From Hylemonella gracilis str. Niagara R (lineage in GTDB: Bacteria; Pseudomonadota; Gammaproteobacteria; Burkholderiales; Burkholderiaceae_C), in contig NZ_JEMG01000001.1 in NCBI RefSeq assembly GCF_000600295.1, positions 1,095,062 to 1,159,061 of the forward strand: a DNA stretch of 64,000 nucleotides. The letters are read 5' to 3'. Shown here in pieces: positions 1-7,655 of this stretch (its first letter is position 1; each line of letters starts with the position of its first letter). Below the pieces are notes generated by a model. It had not been told where the DNA came from. It worked only from the letters and a program-made list of their open reading frames with translations, and searched no databases. The position numbers were made by a program, and so were the translations under genes.

Positions 1-743
1 TGGTCGTCGGGGATGGTGCCCCAGCCCATCAGGGTCGGGATCACGGGGATGCCGGTCAGCTCGGCGAACTCCACCAGCAAATCGGAGGCATCGGCGTTGA
101 TGATGCCGCCCCCCGCCACGATCAACGGGCGCTCGGCCTCGTTGAGCATGGCCAGCGCCTTCTCGATCTGCGCGCGGGTCGCGACCGGCTTGTAGACCGG
201 CAGCGGGGCGTAGGTCTCGGGGTCGAACTCGATTTCCGCCATCTGCACGTCAAAGGGCAGGTCGATCAGCACCGGGCCCGGTCGGCCCGATCGCATCAGG
301 TGGAAGGCCTGCTGGAAGGCGCGCGGTACCTGGGCCGGTTCGCGCACGGTGACCGACCACTTGGTCACCGGCTTGGCGATGGACTCGATGTCCACGGCCT
401 GGAAGTCTTCCTTGTAAAGGCGCGCGCGCGGCGCCTGCCCGGTGATGCAGAGAATGGGAATGGAATCGGCCTGCGCCGAGTACAGGCCCGTGATCATGTC
501 GGTGCCCGCCGGGCCGCTGGTGCCGATGCAGACGCCAATGTTGCCTGCCGCGGCACGGGTGTAGCCCTCGGCCATGTGGGACGCGCCCTCGACGTGGCGC
601 GCCAGGATGTGGCCGATGCTGCCCTGCTTGCGCAGCGCGGCGTAGAGCGGGTTGATGGCCGCGCCGGGCACGCCGAAGGCCTGGGTGACACCTTCTTTTT
701 CGAGCACCCAGACAGCGGCTTCGATGGCTTTCATTTTGGCCAT
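1..743 (-). CDS. gcl: glyoxylate carboligase (tartronate-semialdehyde synthase), partial at window edge
   Basis: ThDP-dependent enzyme that condenses two glyoxylates to tartronate semialdehyde and CO2, feeding the D-glycerate pathway. The minus strand from the ATG at 741-743 reads without a stop to the window edge, about 247 codons of a family near 590 residues. It begins [19 protein letters not shown] and matches the N-terminal ThDP half of E. coli Gcl almost throughout ([46 protein letters not shown]). [10 protein letters not shown] has Val where most ThDP enzymes carry the catalytic Glu, a known hallmark of Gcl. The SD AGGAGAT precedes the start. The gene is divergent from a LysR regulator, and glycerate kinase lies beyond that regulator. 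The C-terminal half is outside the window. Confidence 0.95.
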   Translation of the reverse strand, partial: MAKMKAIEAAVWVLEKEGVTQAFGVPGAAINPLYAALRKQGSIGHILARHVEGASHMAEGYTRAAAGNIGVCIGTSGPAGTDMITGLYSAQADSIPILCITGQAPRARLYKEDFQAVDIESIAKPVTKWSVTVREPAQVPRAFQQAFHLMRSGRPGPVLIDLPFDVQMAEIEFDPETYAPLPVYKPVATRAQIEKALAMLNEAERPLIVAGGGIINADASDLLVEFAELTGIPVIPTLMGWGTIPDD

Positions 744-826
744 GACGATCTCCTGATTTGAACGGATGGACTGCACTGTAGGAAGGGATGGCGACTTGCG
801 GAATACGGAGGGCGCCCATAACATCT

Positions 827-841
827 ATTCCTCCGTGGAAT
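827..841. promoter_or_regulatory. candidate LysR operator between gcl and the LysR gene
   Basis: An inverted repeat ATTCC-N5-GGAAT lies in the divergent intergenic region, with the T-N11-A core expected for LysR-type regulators (T828, A840). It is 65 bp upstream of the regulator ATG and 84 bp upstream of the gcl ATG. A further GGAAT half-site lies at about 800-804 on the gcl side. Assignment is by pattern and position only. Confidence 0.45.
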
Positions 842-905
842 GAATCAGATGGGCGCGGATGGCGCGAACCGCTCTACAGTCAGCAGGCCTAAGGAACAAG
901 CCAAG

Positions 906-1820
906 ATGGATCGATTGCATGCCATGCAGGTGTTCGTGCGGGTGGTGGAGACCGGCAGTTTCTCCAAGACCGCGCGCGAATTCGCCACCACGCAGCCGAC
1001 GGTGACCAAGCTGGTCGCGGCGCTCGAGGAGAGCCTGCGCGTGCGCCTGCTCAACCGCAACACGCGCGGCATCAGCGTGACCGAGTCGGGCGCGCTCTAT
1101 TACGAAAAATGCAAGAACATCGTGCGCGACGCCGAGGAGGCCGACAACAGCGTGCGCCTGCAGCAGACGCAGGCGCAGGGCCTGTTGCGCGTCGGCACCT
1201 CGGTGGCCTTTGGCAGGCGCGTGATCACGCCGCTGGCGCTGGACTTCATGGCCAAGCACCCACAGGTGCAGCTCGACCTGAGTTTCGAGGACCGCTACAC
1301 CGACCTCGTGGCGCAAGGCATCGACGTGGCGGTGCGCATGGGCAAGCTCGCGGATTCGACCCTGGGTGCGCGTTTTCTCACCACCAATCCCTGGGTGCTG
1401 GTGGCTTCGCCCAAGTATCTGCGCAAACAGGGCGCGCCGAAAAAGGCCAGCGAACTGAGCGAGCACCCGGCCCTGATCTACAGCAGCGTCTTGGGTGACG
1501 ATGTCTGGCGCATGAGCAGCCCCAAGGGCGAGGCCGTCACCGTGCCAGTGGCCGGACGTCTGCGCTCGAACAACCTGTCCGCCGTGCTGGCCGCCGCGCG
1601 CAATGGCTATGGCATCGCGGCCATGCCGCGCTACGTGGCCAGTGAGTCGCTCAAGAGCGGCCACGTGGTCGAGGTGCTGCAAGGCCATGTGCTGCCCGAG
1701 CAGGAAATCCATGCCGTGTTCCCCAGTCCGAAGCTGGTGCCGGGCAAGGTGATGGCCTTCATCGCCTACCTGCAGTCCCGCCTGGGCGACCGCTGGTGGG
1801 ATGACCTGCCGAAAGCCTGA
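906..1820 (+). CDS. LysR-family transcriptional regulator (probable regulator of gcl)
   Basis: 304-residue LysR regulator. The N-terminal winged helix (about residues 1-60) begins MDRLHAMQVFVRVVETGSFS and continues through TTQPTVTKLVAALEESLRVRLLNR. The effector-binding domain follows, with LRVGTSVAFGRRVITPLALDFM and a C-terminal AYLQSRLGDRWW tail typical of the CrgA/DsdC-like group of LysRs. The ATG at 906 is chosen over an in-frame ATG at 840 because AAGGA lies 11-15 bases upstream of it and the HTH begins at once. It is divergent from gcl and upstream of glycerate kinase, so it probably controls glyoxylate use. The effector cannot be read from the sequence. Confidence 0.9.
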   Translation: MDRLHAMQVFVRVVETGSFSKTAREFATTQPTVTKLVAALEESLRVRLLNRNTRGISVTESGALYYEKCKNIVRDAEEADNSVRLQQTQAQGLLRVGTSVAFGRRVITPLALDFMAKHPQVQLDLSFEDRYTDLVAQGIDVAVRMGKLADSTLGARFLTTNPWVLVASPKYLRKQGAPKKASELSEHPALIYSSVLGDDVWRMSSPKGEAVTVPVAGRLRSNNLSAVLAAARNGYGIAAMPRYVASESLKSGHVVEVLQGHVLPEQEIHAVFPSPKLVPGKVMAFIAYLQSRLGDRWWDDLPKA

Positions 1821-1903
1821 AGCACGCGGGCTGCGTGCGCGACGAAGCAAGCATGCCGGTGCGTCTGCCGCACAATGCGCGCCGGAGACAAATACAAGAC
1901 ACC

Positions 1904-3316
1904 ATGGCCCCCCAAAATTCGCCTTCTTCGCTCCCCCCCGGCCTCGACCCACGCACGCAGCCACGCGAGTTCCTGCAACTGCTCTACCAGACCGCCGTGC
2001 GCCGTGCCCTGCCGCTGCACACCATGGCGGCGCACTTGCCGCCGCCGCCTTCACGGGCCAGTGGCGGCCGCACCATCGTGATCGGCGCGGGCAAGGCGGC
2101 GGGCGCGATGGCGCAAGCGGTGGAAGCCTTGTGGCCGGCGCACGCGGGCCCCGACGCGCCGCTGGAGGGCCTGGTGGTGACGCGCTACGGCCATACGCCG
2201 CCGCGTCCGTCTGGCCTGCCGCAGCGCATCGAAGTGGTCGAGGCCGCTCATCCCGTGCCCGATGCCGCCGGCATGGTGGCCGCGCAGCGCATCCTGCAGA
2301 CCGTGCAGGGCCTGACGGCGGACGATTTGGTGCTGTGCCTGATTTCCGGCGGCGGTTCCGCGCTGCTGACCTTGCCGGCCGAAGGGCTGACGCTGGCCGA
2401 CAAGCAGCGCATCAACCGTGAGCTGCTGGCCAGTGGCGCCAACATCGGCGAAATGAACTGCGTGCGCAAGCACCTTTCGCGCATCAAGGGCGGGCGGCTG
2501 GCCGCGGCCTGCGCGCCCGCGCGGGTGGTGACCTTGACCATCAGCGATGTGCCGGGCGACGACCCGTCCGTCATCGCCAGCGGCCCCACGGTGCCCGACG
2601 CCAGCAGCTGCGCCGATGCGCTGTCGATTTTGCAGCGCTACCGCATTGCCCTGCCGCCGGCGGTGTTGACCGCGCTCGAACAGGGGGCGTACGAAACACC
2701 CAAACCTGCCGACCCGGTGTTCGCGGGGCAGACGGTGCGCCTCATCGCCACGCCCAAGGAATCGCTGCAAGCCGCCGCCGAGGCCGCGCGCGAGCTCGGC
2801 AAGGCGATCGGCCTGAACGCCTACATCCTCAGCGACGAGCTGGAAGGTGAATCGCGCGAGGTCGGCAAGGTGCATGCGGCGCTGGCGCGTTTCGTCGCGC
2901 GCGAGGGTCAGCCTTTCGCCCGACCCTGCGTCATCCTCAGCGGTGGCGAGACCACGGTGACCGTGCGGCCTCAGCCGGCGGAGGTGCCACGCGGGCGCGG
3001 CGAGATCCCGGAGGCCCGACCCGGCCGGGGCGGGCGGGCGGGCGAGTTCTGCCTGGGCCTGGCCTTGGCCCTGCAGGGCCAGGCCGGCGTCTGGGGCCTG
3101 GCCGCGGACACCGACGGCATCGACGGTATCGAGGACAACGCGGGTGCTTTTGTCACGCCCGACACACTGGCGCGCGCCGCGGCACTGGGCTTGTCCGCCG
3201 AGACCCATCTGGATCGCAATGACAGCTACGGGTATTTCCAGGCGCTGGGTGACCTGCTGGTGACCGGGCCGACCCACACCAACGTCAACGATTTTCGCGC
3301 GCTGCTGGTGTTGTGA
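1904..3316 (+). CDS. ttuD: glycerate 2-kinase / hydroxypyruvate reductase-type protein (MOFRL family)
   Basis: 470-residue protein of the GK-II (GckA/TtuD, formerly called hydroxypyruvate reductase) family, which phosphorylates D-glycerate to 2-phosphoglycerate. The N-terminal DUF4147 domain shows IVIGAGKAAGAMAQAVE and LISGGGSALLTLPAEGLTLADK. The C-terminal MOFRL domain shows VILSGGETTVTV, LALALQG and AADTDGIDGIEDNAGA. The start at 1904 (MAPQNSPSS) is preferred to an in-frame ATG at 1835 because the upstream residues look non-conserved. With gcl nearby it completes a glyoxylate to tartronate semialdehyde to glycerate to 2-PG route, although the semialdehyde reductase and hydroxypyruvate isomerase are not in this window. 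Confidence 0.9.
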   Translation: MAPQNSPSSLPPGLDPRTQPREFLQLLYQTAVRRALPLHTMAAHLPPPPSRASGGRTIVIGAGKAAGAMAQAVEALWPAHAGPDAPLEGLVVTRYGHTPPRPSGLPQRIEVVEAAHPVPDAAGMVAAQRILQTVQGLTADDLVLCLISGGGSALLTLPAEGLTLADKQRINRELLASGANIGEMNCVRKHLSRIKGGRLAAACAPARVVTLTISDVPGDDPSVIASGPTVPDASSCADALSILQRYRIALPPAVLTALEQGAYETPKPADPVFAGQTVRLIATPKESLQAAAEAARELGKAIGLNAYILSDELEGESREVGKVHAALARFVAREGQPFARPCVILSGGETTVTVRPQPAEVPRGRGEIPEARPGRGGRAGEFCLGLALALQGQAGVWGLAADTDGIDGIEDNAGAFVTPDTLARAAALGLSAETHLDRNDSYGYFQALGDLLVTGPTHTNVNDFRALLVL

Positions 3317-3328
3317 GGAGTCGCTGCC

Positions 3329-3643
3329 TCAGCGTGCGACCTGTCGTGTCCAGAGGCCGCGCAGTCCATGCCAGCCGCGTGACAGCAATTGCGCGATGAG
3401 GACCACTCGGGACAGGCCCCGCAAGGTGCGGCTTGGCCGTTTCAGAAGCAGCAGGGCCAGGGCGAGCATCGGACCGACGGGGTGGCGACCCAGCCACTGC
3501 AGACCGGCCCGCAGCTGATCGGCCAGGGCCAGGGTGGGCTTGAGCACCTGGCTCTGAAGTGACAGGGCGACGCGAAGTTCGGCGTTGCGCTGGAGAAGTT
3601 GCTGCTGCTCTTGCACCAGTACACGACGGCGTCGGCGGTGCAT
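3329..3643 (-). CDS. small basic YqjK-like membrane-associated protein
   Basis: 104-residue protein, third gene of a DUF883/YqjE/YqjK-like set. It starts MHRRRRRVLVQEQQQLLQRN, giving an Arg-rich N-terminus and a short coiled-coil-like helix (residues 8-35), followed by a hydrophobic stretch HPVGPMLALALLLLKRPS. Only two bases separate its ATG (3643) from the stop of the preceding gene, so the two are surely co-translated. The call as YqjK-like rests mainly on position and composition, because this family is poorly conserved. It is likely a stress-linked inner-membrane accessory protein of unknown biochemical role. Confidence 0.6.
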   Translation of the reverse strand: MHRRRRRVLVQEQQQLLQRNAELRVALSLQSQVLKPTLALADQLRAGLQWLGRHPVGPMLALALLLLKRPSRTLRGLSRVVLIAQLLSRGWHGLRGLWTRQVAR

Positions 3644-3645
3644 GC

Positions 3646-4032
3646 TCACTCTTTCTCGCGCAGCGCGATGCGGTCGCGCAGCAGTTCTTCGGCGCTGCCG
3701 CTGAACAGGCCGCCGGGTTTGCGCAAGCGTGCCTGCGCAACGCAGAGCAAGCCGCCGCCCGAGCCCAGGAACAGGACGGTCAGAATGCCCAGGGCTTGCA
3801 GCCGATGGCTGTCCCAGAACAGAACGACCAGAAAGGCTGCCAGCAGCAGCGTGCCCAGGCTGAGCAGCATCAGGCCCAGACCAGCCCAGAGCAGGCCATC
3901 GAAGAGGCGCAGTTTTTCCTGCTCGACTTCGTTGCTGATCAGGGCCAGCCGGACTTGCACGCATTCCAGCGCCGTGTCGAGCAACTGGCGTGTCGAGGCA
4001 AACAGGCCCGGGCTTTTGGGAGGCGCGGTCAT
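3646..4032 (-). CDS. phage-holin-superfamily membrane protein (YqjE-like, DUF1469)
   Basis: 128-residue inner-membrane protein. A soluble N-terminal helix (FASTRQLLDTALECVQVRLA, NEVEQEKLR) precedes two strongly hydrophobic segments: LLWAGLGLMLLSLGTLLLAA and LQALGILTVLFLGSGGGLLC. This is the layout of the Phage_holin_3_6/YqjE family, chromosomal proteins despite the name. The start at 4032 (MTAPPKSPGLF) is chosen because upstream in-frame sequence is an Arg/Pro-rich shadow of the neighbouring gene. It lies 10 bases after the DUF883 gene and 2 bases before the YqjK-like gene, reproducing the enterobacterial yqjD-yqjE-yqjK order. Confidence 0.8.
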   Translation of the reverse strand: MTAPPKSPGLFASTRQLLDTALECVQVRLALISNEVEQEKLRLFDGLLWAGLGLMLLSLGTLLLAAFLVVLFWDSHRLQALGILTVLFLGSGGGLLCVAQARLRKPGGLFSGSAEELLRDRIALREKE

Positions 4033-4042
4033 GCCTGGGTGT

Positions 4043-4357
4043 TCAGCGGCGGCGCGCGACGACCAATCCCACGACCAGGCCCAGGGCGGCGCCGATGCCG
4101 ATCGAGGACCAGGGGTTCTGGTGCACGAATGCATCGGTGGCCGCGCTGGCCGCCTTGACCTGATCCACAGCGGCGTCCTGCAATTCAGTCAGCTTGGTCC
4201 TGGCCGAGCGTAGCCGTTGCTGGATCCGCTCGCGGGCTGCCGCGACGCCGTCGCCGGCCTGGCTCGCCGTCATGCGCAGCAGTTCTTCGGCATCTTCGAT
4301 CACCTGATGCACGTCGCCGATGAGTTTTTCCTTCGGAGGGGAGAGGGATTCAAACAT
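4043..4357 (-). CDS. DUF883 family protein (YqjD/ElaB-like, C-tail membrane anchored)
   Basis: 104-residue protein with a long amphipathic helical region (LIGDVHQVIEDAEELLRMT, RERIQQRLRSARTKLTELQ) and a C-terminal glycine-rich membrane anchor WSSIGIGAALGLVVGLVVAR ending in RRR. That is the signature of DUF883 proteins such as E. coli YqjD and ElaB, which associate with ribosomes at the membrane in stationary phase or stress. The ATG at 4357 lies eight bases after AAGGA. A second ATG at 4363 is possible but too close to the SD. It is first of the three-gene set and follows the barrel gene by 80 bases. Confidence 0.85.
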   Translation of the reverse strand: MFESLSPPKEKLIGDVHQVIEDAEELLRMTASQAGDGVAAARERIQQRLRSARTKLTELQDAAVDQVKAASAATDAFVHQNPWSSIGIGAALGLVVGLVVARRR

Positions 4358-4387
4358 GACCATATTCCTTGAAACGAGTCGGGGAAA

Positions 4388-4429
4388 CGTCCTCCCACGC
4401 CGGGCCAATCCGACCCGCACGGGAGGACG
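4388..4429 (-). terminator. long-arm hairpin between barrel gene and DUF883 gene
   Basis: Inverted repeat CGTCCTCCC (4388-4396) and GGGAGGACG (4421-4429) with a 24-base loop that is itself GC-rich. It lies just after the barrel stop. Only a short TTT follows on the minus strand, so it may be a weak or partial terminator or a processing hairpin rather than a full stop. Confidence 0.4.
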
Positions 4430-4437
4430 CAAGTTCA

Positions 4438-5028
4438 TCAGTAGAGATAACGCAGGCCCAGGGCCAGGTTCGTGATGCGTTCCCGCCCCTTGTCCGCGAA
4501 GTCCATCCGGTAGCCGTCGTACTGAAGCACGCCGGAGACGCGGCGCGTGAAGACGTATTCCAGTCCGACGCCATAAGTCCAGTCCAGACCATGCTCGGTG
4601 CCCGTGTCGCTTGCGCCCGAACCCGGCCGCGACGACACATCCGTGCGGGAATACACCCCGCCGATCTGGCCGAGAACGTTGAAGGCGTTACCGAGCTGTG
4701 CCCGACCGATCAGGCTCAGGTTGATGCCCTGGGCCTCGGTGCTGCGGCCGAGCCGATGGACATCGCCGAAGTCGGTGTAGCCGAGTTCCATGCCCAGGTT
4801 GCTGGATTGGAAGTAGCGACCCATGGCGACGCCGTAGGACCGGTCGAGGTGGTCCGAGTGGTAGAAGCCGTTGCCGCCGCCGAGGCCGAAATGGGTCCGG
4901 CCAGTGGTCAGCTCAAAGTAGCTGTTGCCGTCGTCGTACATGCTGTTTTGCGCCGAGGCGCCTGTCGCCAGGGTCAGGGTGGCGAGGGCCACGCAGATGC
5001 CGGAGAGGAGGAATCGTGATTGAGTCAT
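4438..5028 (-). CDS. outer-membrane beta-barrel protein (OmpA/Opa-like 8-strand porin fold)
   Basis: 196-residue exported protein. Signal peptide MTQSRFLLSGICVALATLTLA then TGASA cleavage before QNSMYDD. The mature part alternates aromatic and polar residues in strand-like blocks (SYFELTTGRTHFGLGGG, GMELGYTDFGDV, YGVGLEYVFTRRVSGVLQYD) and ends in ITNLALGLRYLY, an ideal C-terminal aromatic BAM signal. The size fits an eight-stranded OMP_b-brl barrel. A TGTTCG/CGCACA operator lies 121 bases upstream. The same transcript could continue into the DUF883-YqjE-YqjK genes. The ligand or physiological role is unknown. Confidence 0.85.
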   Translation of the reverse strand: MTQSRFLLSGICVALATLTLATGASAQNSMYDDGNSYFELTTGRTHFGLGGGNGFYHSDHLDRSYGVAMGRYFQSSNLGMELGYTDFGDVHRLGRSTEAQGINLSLIGRAQLGNAFNVLGQIGGVYSRTDVSSRPGSGASDTGTEHGLDWTYGVGLEYVFTRRVSGVLQYDGYRMDFADKGRERITNLALGLRYLY

Positions 5029-5149
5029 TGTGTAAACCTAGTGTTGATGGTTGAACGGTCCCGCTGGGTGGGTCCTGGAGCCAGGGCATGACACCGAGCT
5101 TTCTCGGCTGGCATGAGTTCCGACCTTAAGACTCGGCGCGACATCTGAC

Positions 5150-5165
5150 TGTTCGAAAGCGCACA
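5150..5165. promoter_or_regulatory. Crp/Fnr-type operator candidate, site 1
   Basis: The 16-mer TGTTCGAAAGCGCACA differs at one position from the site at 9707-9722 and at three from the perfect palindrome at 7947-7962. It sits 121 bases upstream of the barrel gene ATG. The TGT-N10-ACA geometry matches the Crp/Fnr superfamily. Two Crp/Fnr regulators are encoded 3-4 kb away. Confidence 0.55.
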
Positions 5166-5215
5166 TAGCGCGGACGTGGACCTGCGATTCACCGATCCTC
5201 GTATGTCGCGTGCAA

Positions 5216-6064
5216 TCACCGCGGGGGAATCGCCTCGGTGTCGTTGGAGACGATGATCTCCACGCGCCGGTTCAACTGCCGTCCACCGGACGAGGTGTTG
5301 TTGGCGATCGGATGAGATTCGCCATAACCTCGCGCGGCGATGCGCTCGGGCTTCACGCCTTTGTCGATGAGGCTGGCGCGAACAGCCGCGCTGCGCCGTT
5401 GCGAGAGGTCCATGTTGAACGCATCGCTGCCAGTGCTGTCGGTGAAGCCCTCGATCAGAACGTTGCGCTGAGGATAGTTCTGGAGGAAGACCACGAGCTT
5501 GTCGATGTTGCGCATGCTGCTCGCCCGGAGTTCGGCTTGGCCGGAGGTGAACAGCACATCGTTGATGGTGATGACCAGGCCGCGGGGAGTGGCCCGGGCG
5601 TTCAGGTCCCTGATCTGCGACTGCAGCTCTCTGTTGCGGGCCTCGGCGTCGCGTGTCTGATTCTGCGCCGTCACGGTGTTCTGGCGCGCGGCGTCCGCTT
5701 CGCGGGTGCGAGCTTCGAGCTGCAGGCGGTCCCGCGCGGCGTTGGCTTCGGCCAGGCCCCGTTCGGCGGATTTCTGCTGGCCCACTTCCTGCGCGATGGT
5801 CGTGCGCTGCTGGGCCATGTAGGCCAGGTGGTTCACGGTGTCGTTCGATTCGCGAGCGACTTCTGCCTGATTGGCGCGTCGCATGGCGGCATCCGCCAGT
5901 TGCAGCTCGCTGGCAGCCAGCGCCACGGTTTGCGGATTGTTGTGGGCCGCCGCATTCGCGTCGCGTGCAAGCGCAAGCTGCGTCTTGTCGGTCGGAATCA
6001 TGTTGCAGGCGCTCAGCGCGGCCAGTGCCACGGCGCTCAGAGACAGGGATAAGAAGTGTTTCAT
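5216..6064 (-). CDS. DUF4398 and OmpA-like peptidoglycan-binding domain lipoprotein
   Basis: 282-residue lipoprotein. Lipobox at LAALSAC (Cys about residue 20). A DUF4398-type helical region (about 25-150) is rich in Ala, Gln and Arg, with heptad-like NAARDRLQLEARTREADAAR. The C-terminal OmpA domain (about 160-275) has TINDVLFTSGQAELR, VLIEGFTDSTGSDAFN and the peptidoglycan-binding motif LSQRRSAAVRASL followed by ARGYGESHPIANN. It probably tethers the outer membrane to the cell wall. The ATG at 6064 begins MKHFLSLSLSAVALA, but no good SD is visible. It follows a second, shorter DUF4398 lipoprotein by 68 bases, so the two are likely one operon. Confidence 0.9.
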   Translation of the reverse strand: MKHFLSLSLSAVALAALSACNMIPTDKTQLALARDANAAAHNNPQTVALAASELQLADAAMRRANQAEVARESNDTVNHLAYMAQQRTTIAQEVGQQKSAERGLAEANAARDRLQLEARTREADAARQNTVTAQNQTRDAEARNRELQSQIRDLNARATPRGLVITINDVLFTSGQAELRASSMRNIDKLVVFLQNYPQRNVLIEGFTDSTGSDAFNMDLSQRRSAAVRASLIDKGVKPERIAARGYGESHPIANNTSSGGRQLNRRVEIIVSNDTEAIPPR

Positions 6065-6132
6065 GGAGGATCTCGTTAGGGTGGTTTGGCGCTCGTCGCG
6101 CCTGATTTCTTCGCGCCGGACCCGGTGTCCGT

Positions 6133-6489
6133 TCATTGCAATCGGGTTGCCCGTGTCGCCTTGGCCGTGCGTGCGCGCGTCACGGCCAGTTGGGCGTCGA
6201 CCTGTGCCTGTTCGGCCAGGATCAGGGCCTGCACGTTGTTGTTGTTTTTCATCGCGAGATAGGCGCGTTCGAGTTTGTCGCGGGCAGTGCTCAGTTCGGA
6301 TGGCGCCAGATCGCTGGCGCCAGCGTCCACCGCCTGATCGATCGCCGCCGAGGAAGCGGCCAGCTGCGCGGTCGGCGCGGGCGGGCCCGATGCGCAGGCC
6401 GCCAGGATCAGCGTGGAGATGACAAGCAAGGACCGCAGGATCCCTTGCGCGGCAGGGGGCGAGATTCGAGGTTTCAAAAGCGTATTCAT
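6133..6489 (-). CDS. DUF4398 domain lipoprotein
   Basis: 118-residue small lipoprotein: N-terminal hydrophobic segment (LRSLLVISTLILAACASG) with lipobox LAAC, then a helical DUF4398 region (SSAAIDQAVDAGASDLAPSE, RDKLERAYLAMKNNNNVQAL). It shares the Ala/Gln-rich helical pattern with the N-terminal half of the downstream OmpA-domain protein, suggesting paired function or duplication with loss or gain of the OmpA domain. Two operator candidates (6592-6607, 6647-6662) lie in the divergent promoter shared with the ferritin-like gene. The biochemical role is unknown. Confidence 0.85.
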   Translation of the reverse strand: MNTLLKPRISPPAAQGILRSLLVISTLILAACASGPPAPTAQLAASSAAIDQAVDAGASDLAPSELSTARDKLERAYLAMKNNNNVQALILAEQAQVDAQLAVTRARTAKATRATRLQ

Positions 6490-6591
6490 GGGTGTTCCTA
6501 TTCCTGCATGGGGAAAGAATCAATTGGCCCGGCGCTGGAGGATGAGCTTCGGGAATGGACACCCAGCATGGGGGTTCGAACTTTTCGGGTC

Positions 6592-6607
6592 GGTGCGCCA
6601 TCGAACA
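6592..6607. promoter_or_regulatory. Crp/Fnr-type operator candidate, site 2
   Basis: On the minus strand this reads TGTTCGATGGCGCACC, differing from the 9707 site at two positions. It lies 102 bases upstream of the DUF4398 lipoprotein ATG and 134 bases upstream of the ferritin-like ATG, in a 252-base divergent region. Confidence 0.5.
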
Positions 6608-6646
6608 GAGCGGTGAGAACAGACCGTCGGACTTCAACCCTGTTCA

Positions 6647-6662
6647 TGTTCGATACCGAACA
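6647..6662. promoter_or_regulatory. Crp/Fnr-type operator candidate, site 3
   Basis: TGTTCGATACCGAACA has perfect 6-base inverted arms TGTTCG/CGAACA around ATAC. It is 55 bases from site 2 in the same divergent region and 79 bases upstream of the ferritin-like ATG. Confidence 0.55.
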
Positions 6663-6741
6663 GACTGCTTCCCACGCGTCGTTTTAAGGTCTGCGTTGCG
6701 TTGATCACTTCGATCGGCTTCTGCGGAAGGAGACCCCTCTC

Positions 6742-7239
6742 ATGCGTGCAAGGTTCGCATCCAACTTCGCGGGTGATGTACCCGCCGTGCACCGACCCGA
6801 GGTCATTGATGTGAAAGAGCAGGTCCTGCGGCTGCTCAAGGATTCCCTGATCAAGGAGCTGGTGTGTGTGATTCGCTACAACCACCTGTCGGCCGATACT
6901 GGCATGCGGCCGCAGATGACCGCTGAGTTTCTGCTCCATACCCATGAAGAACTGGCCCATGCCTACAAGCTGGCCCGGTACATCGCCGCGCTGGGCGGAG
7001 ACCTGGACTATTCGCCCGATCTGGTGATGCGCATGAGCCGCGCCACCCATGAATACCACCACGACCTGCCGTCGATGATCGCGTCCCATTTGAAGTCACA
7101 GCGCGCCCTCCTCGTCAAGTACGCGGAAATCGTCCATTGGATGGACGCGCAGGACGTATTTCCCCGGCGTTTGCTGGAGGAGATCGTGGAAGAGGAGCGT
7201 GCGCATGCGGAGGAACTGCAATCCTGGCTCGCCCACTGA
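6742..7239 (+). CDS. ferritin-like (bacterioferritin-type) four-helix protein
   Basis: 165-residue protein with the four-helix di-iron pattern: a first helix KEQVLRLLKDSLIKELVCVI followed by RYNHLSAD, a second helix with HTHEELAHAYKLARYIAALG (ExxH motif), then YHHDLPSMIASHLKSQ, and a last helix FPRRLLEEIVEEERAHAEEL with a second ExxH-like pair (EERAH). The size and motif order fit the ferritin/Dps/bacterioferritin-like superfamily, possibly with modified iron ligands. The SD AAGGAG lies 10 bases upstream of the ATG. It probably handles iron or oxidative stress, consistent with BON and CsbD neighbours downstream. It is not a canonical Bfr or Dps, so the substrate is uncertain. Confidence 0.75.
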   Translation: MRARFASNFAGDVPAVHRPEVIDVKEQVLRLLKDSLIKELVCVIRYNHLSADTGMRPQMTAEFLLHTHEELAHAYKLARYIAALGGDLDYSPDLVMRMSRATHEYHHDLPSMIASHLKSQRALLVKYAEIVHWMDAQDVFPRRLLEEIVEEERAHAEELQSWLAH

Positions 7240-7288
7240 GTCTGGCGGACCGCACGACATTTGTTTCAACCAACCCAAGGAAATCATC

Positions 7289-7603
7289 ATGAAAAACAAG
7301 AACGCGATGGCCACTGTCGCGATCACCCTCACCCTGCTGCTCGTGTCCGGCTGCGCCGTCACCCGAGGCCAGGAAACCGTCGGCGCGTACATCGACGACT
7401 CGGCGATCACCACTTCCATCAAGGCGCGTTTCGTCGACAACAGACAGGTCGACGCATCGAGCATCAGCGTGGAAACCCTGAACGGCGTCGTCCAGCTTTC
7501 GGGTTTCGCCAAGAACGCGACGGAAAAGAGCACGGCGGAAAGCATCGCCCGCAATGTCAAGGGCGTGAAGGCCGTGAAGAATGAAATCTCAGTTCGTCCG
7601 TGA
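7289..7603 (+). CDS. BON-domain lipoprotein (OsmY-like)
   Basis: 104-residue envelope lipoprotein. N-terminal signal MKNKNAMATVAITLTLLLVS with lipobox LVSGC, then one BON domain: DDSAITTSIKARFVDNRQVD, SISVETLNGVVQLSGFAKN, AESIARNVKGVKAVKNEISV. The conserved Gly of the BON core (NGVVQLSGF) is present. BON proteins such as OsmY are periplasmic or outer-membrane proteins induced by osmotic and envelope stress. The start at 7289 follows AAGGA by seven bases. It lies 49 bases after the ferritin-like gene and 52 bases before csbD, so the three probably form one stress operon. Confidence 0.9.
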   Translation: MKNKNAMATVAITLTLLLVSGCAVTRGQETVGAYIDDSAITTSIKARFVDNRQVDASSISVETLNGVVQLSGFAKNATEKSTAESIARNVKGVKAVKNEISVRP

Positions 7604-7655
7604 ACGGCAGAGGCTGGTCGGAGATTTTTTGTCACATATCAAGCAAGGAAACAAC

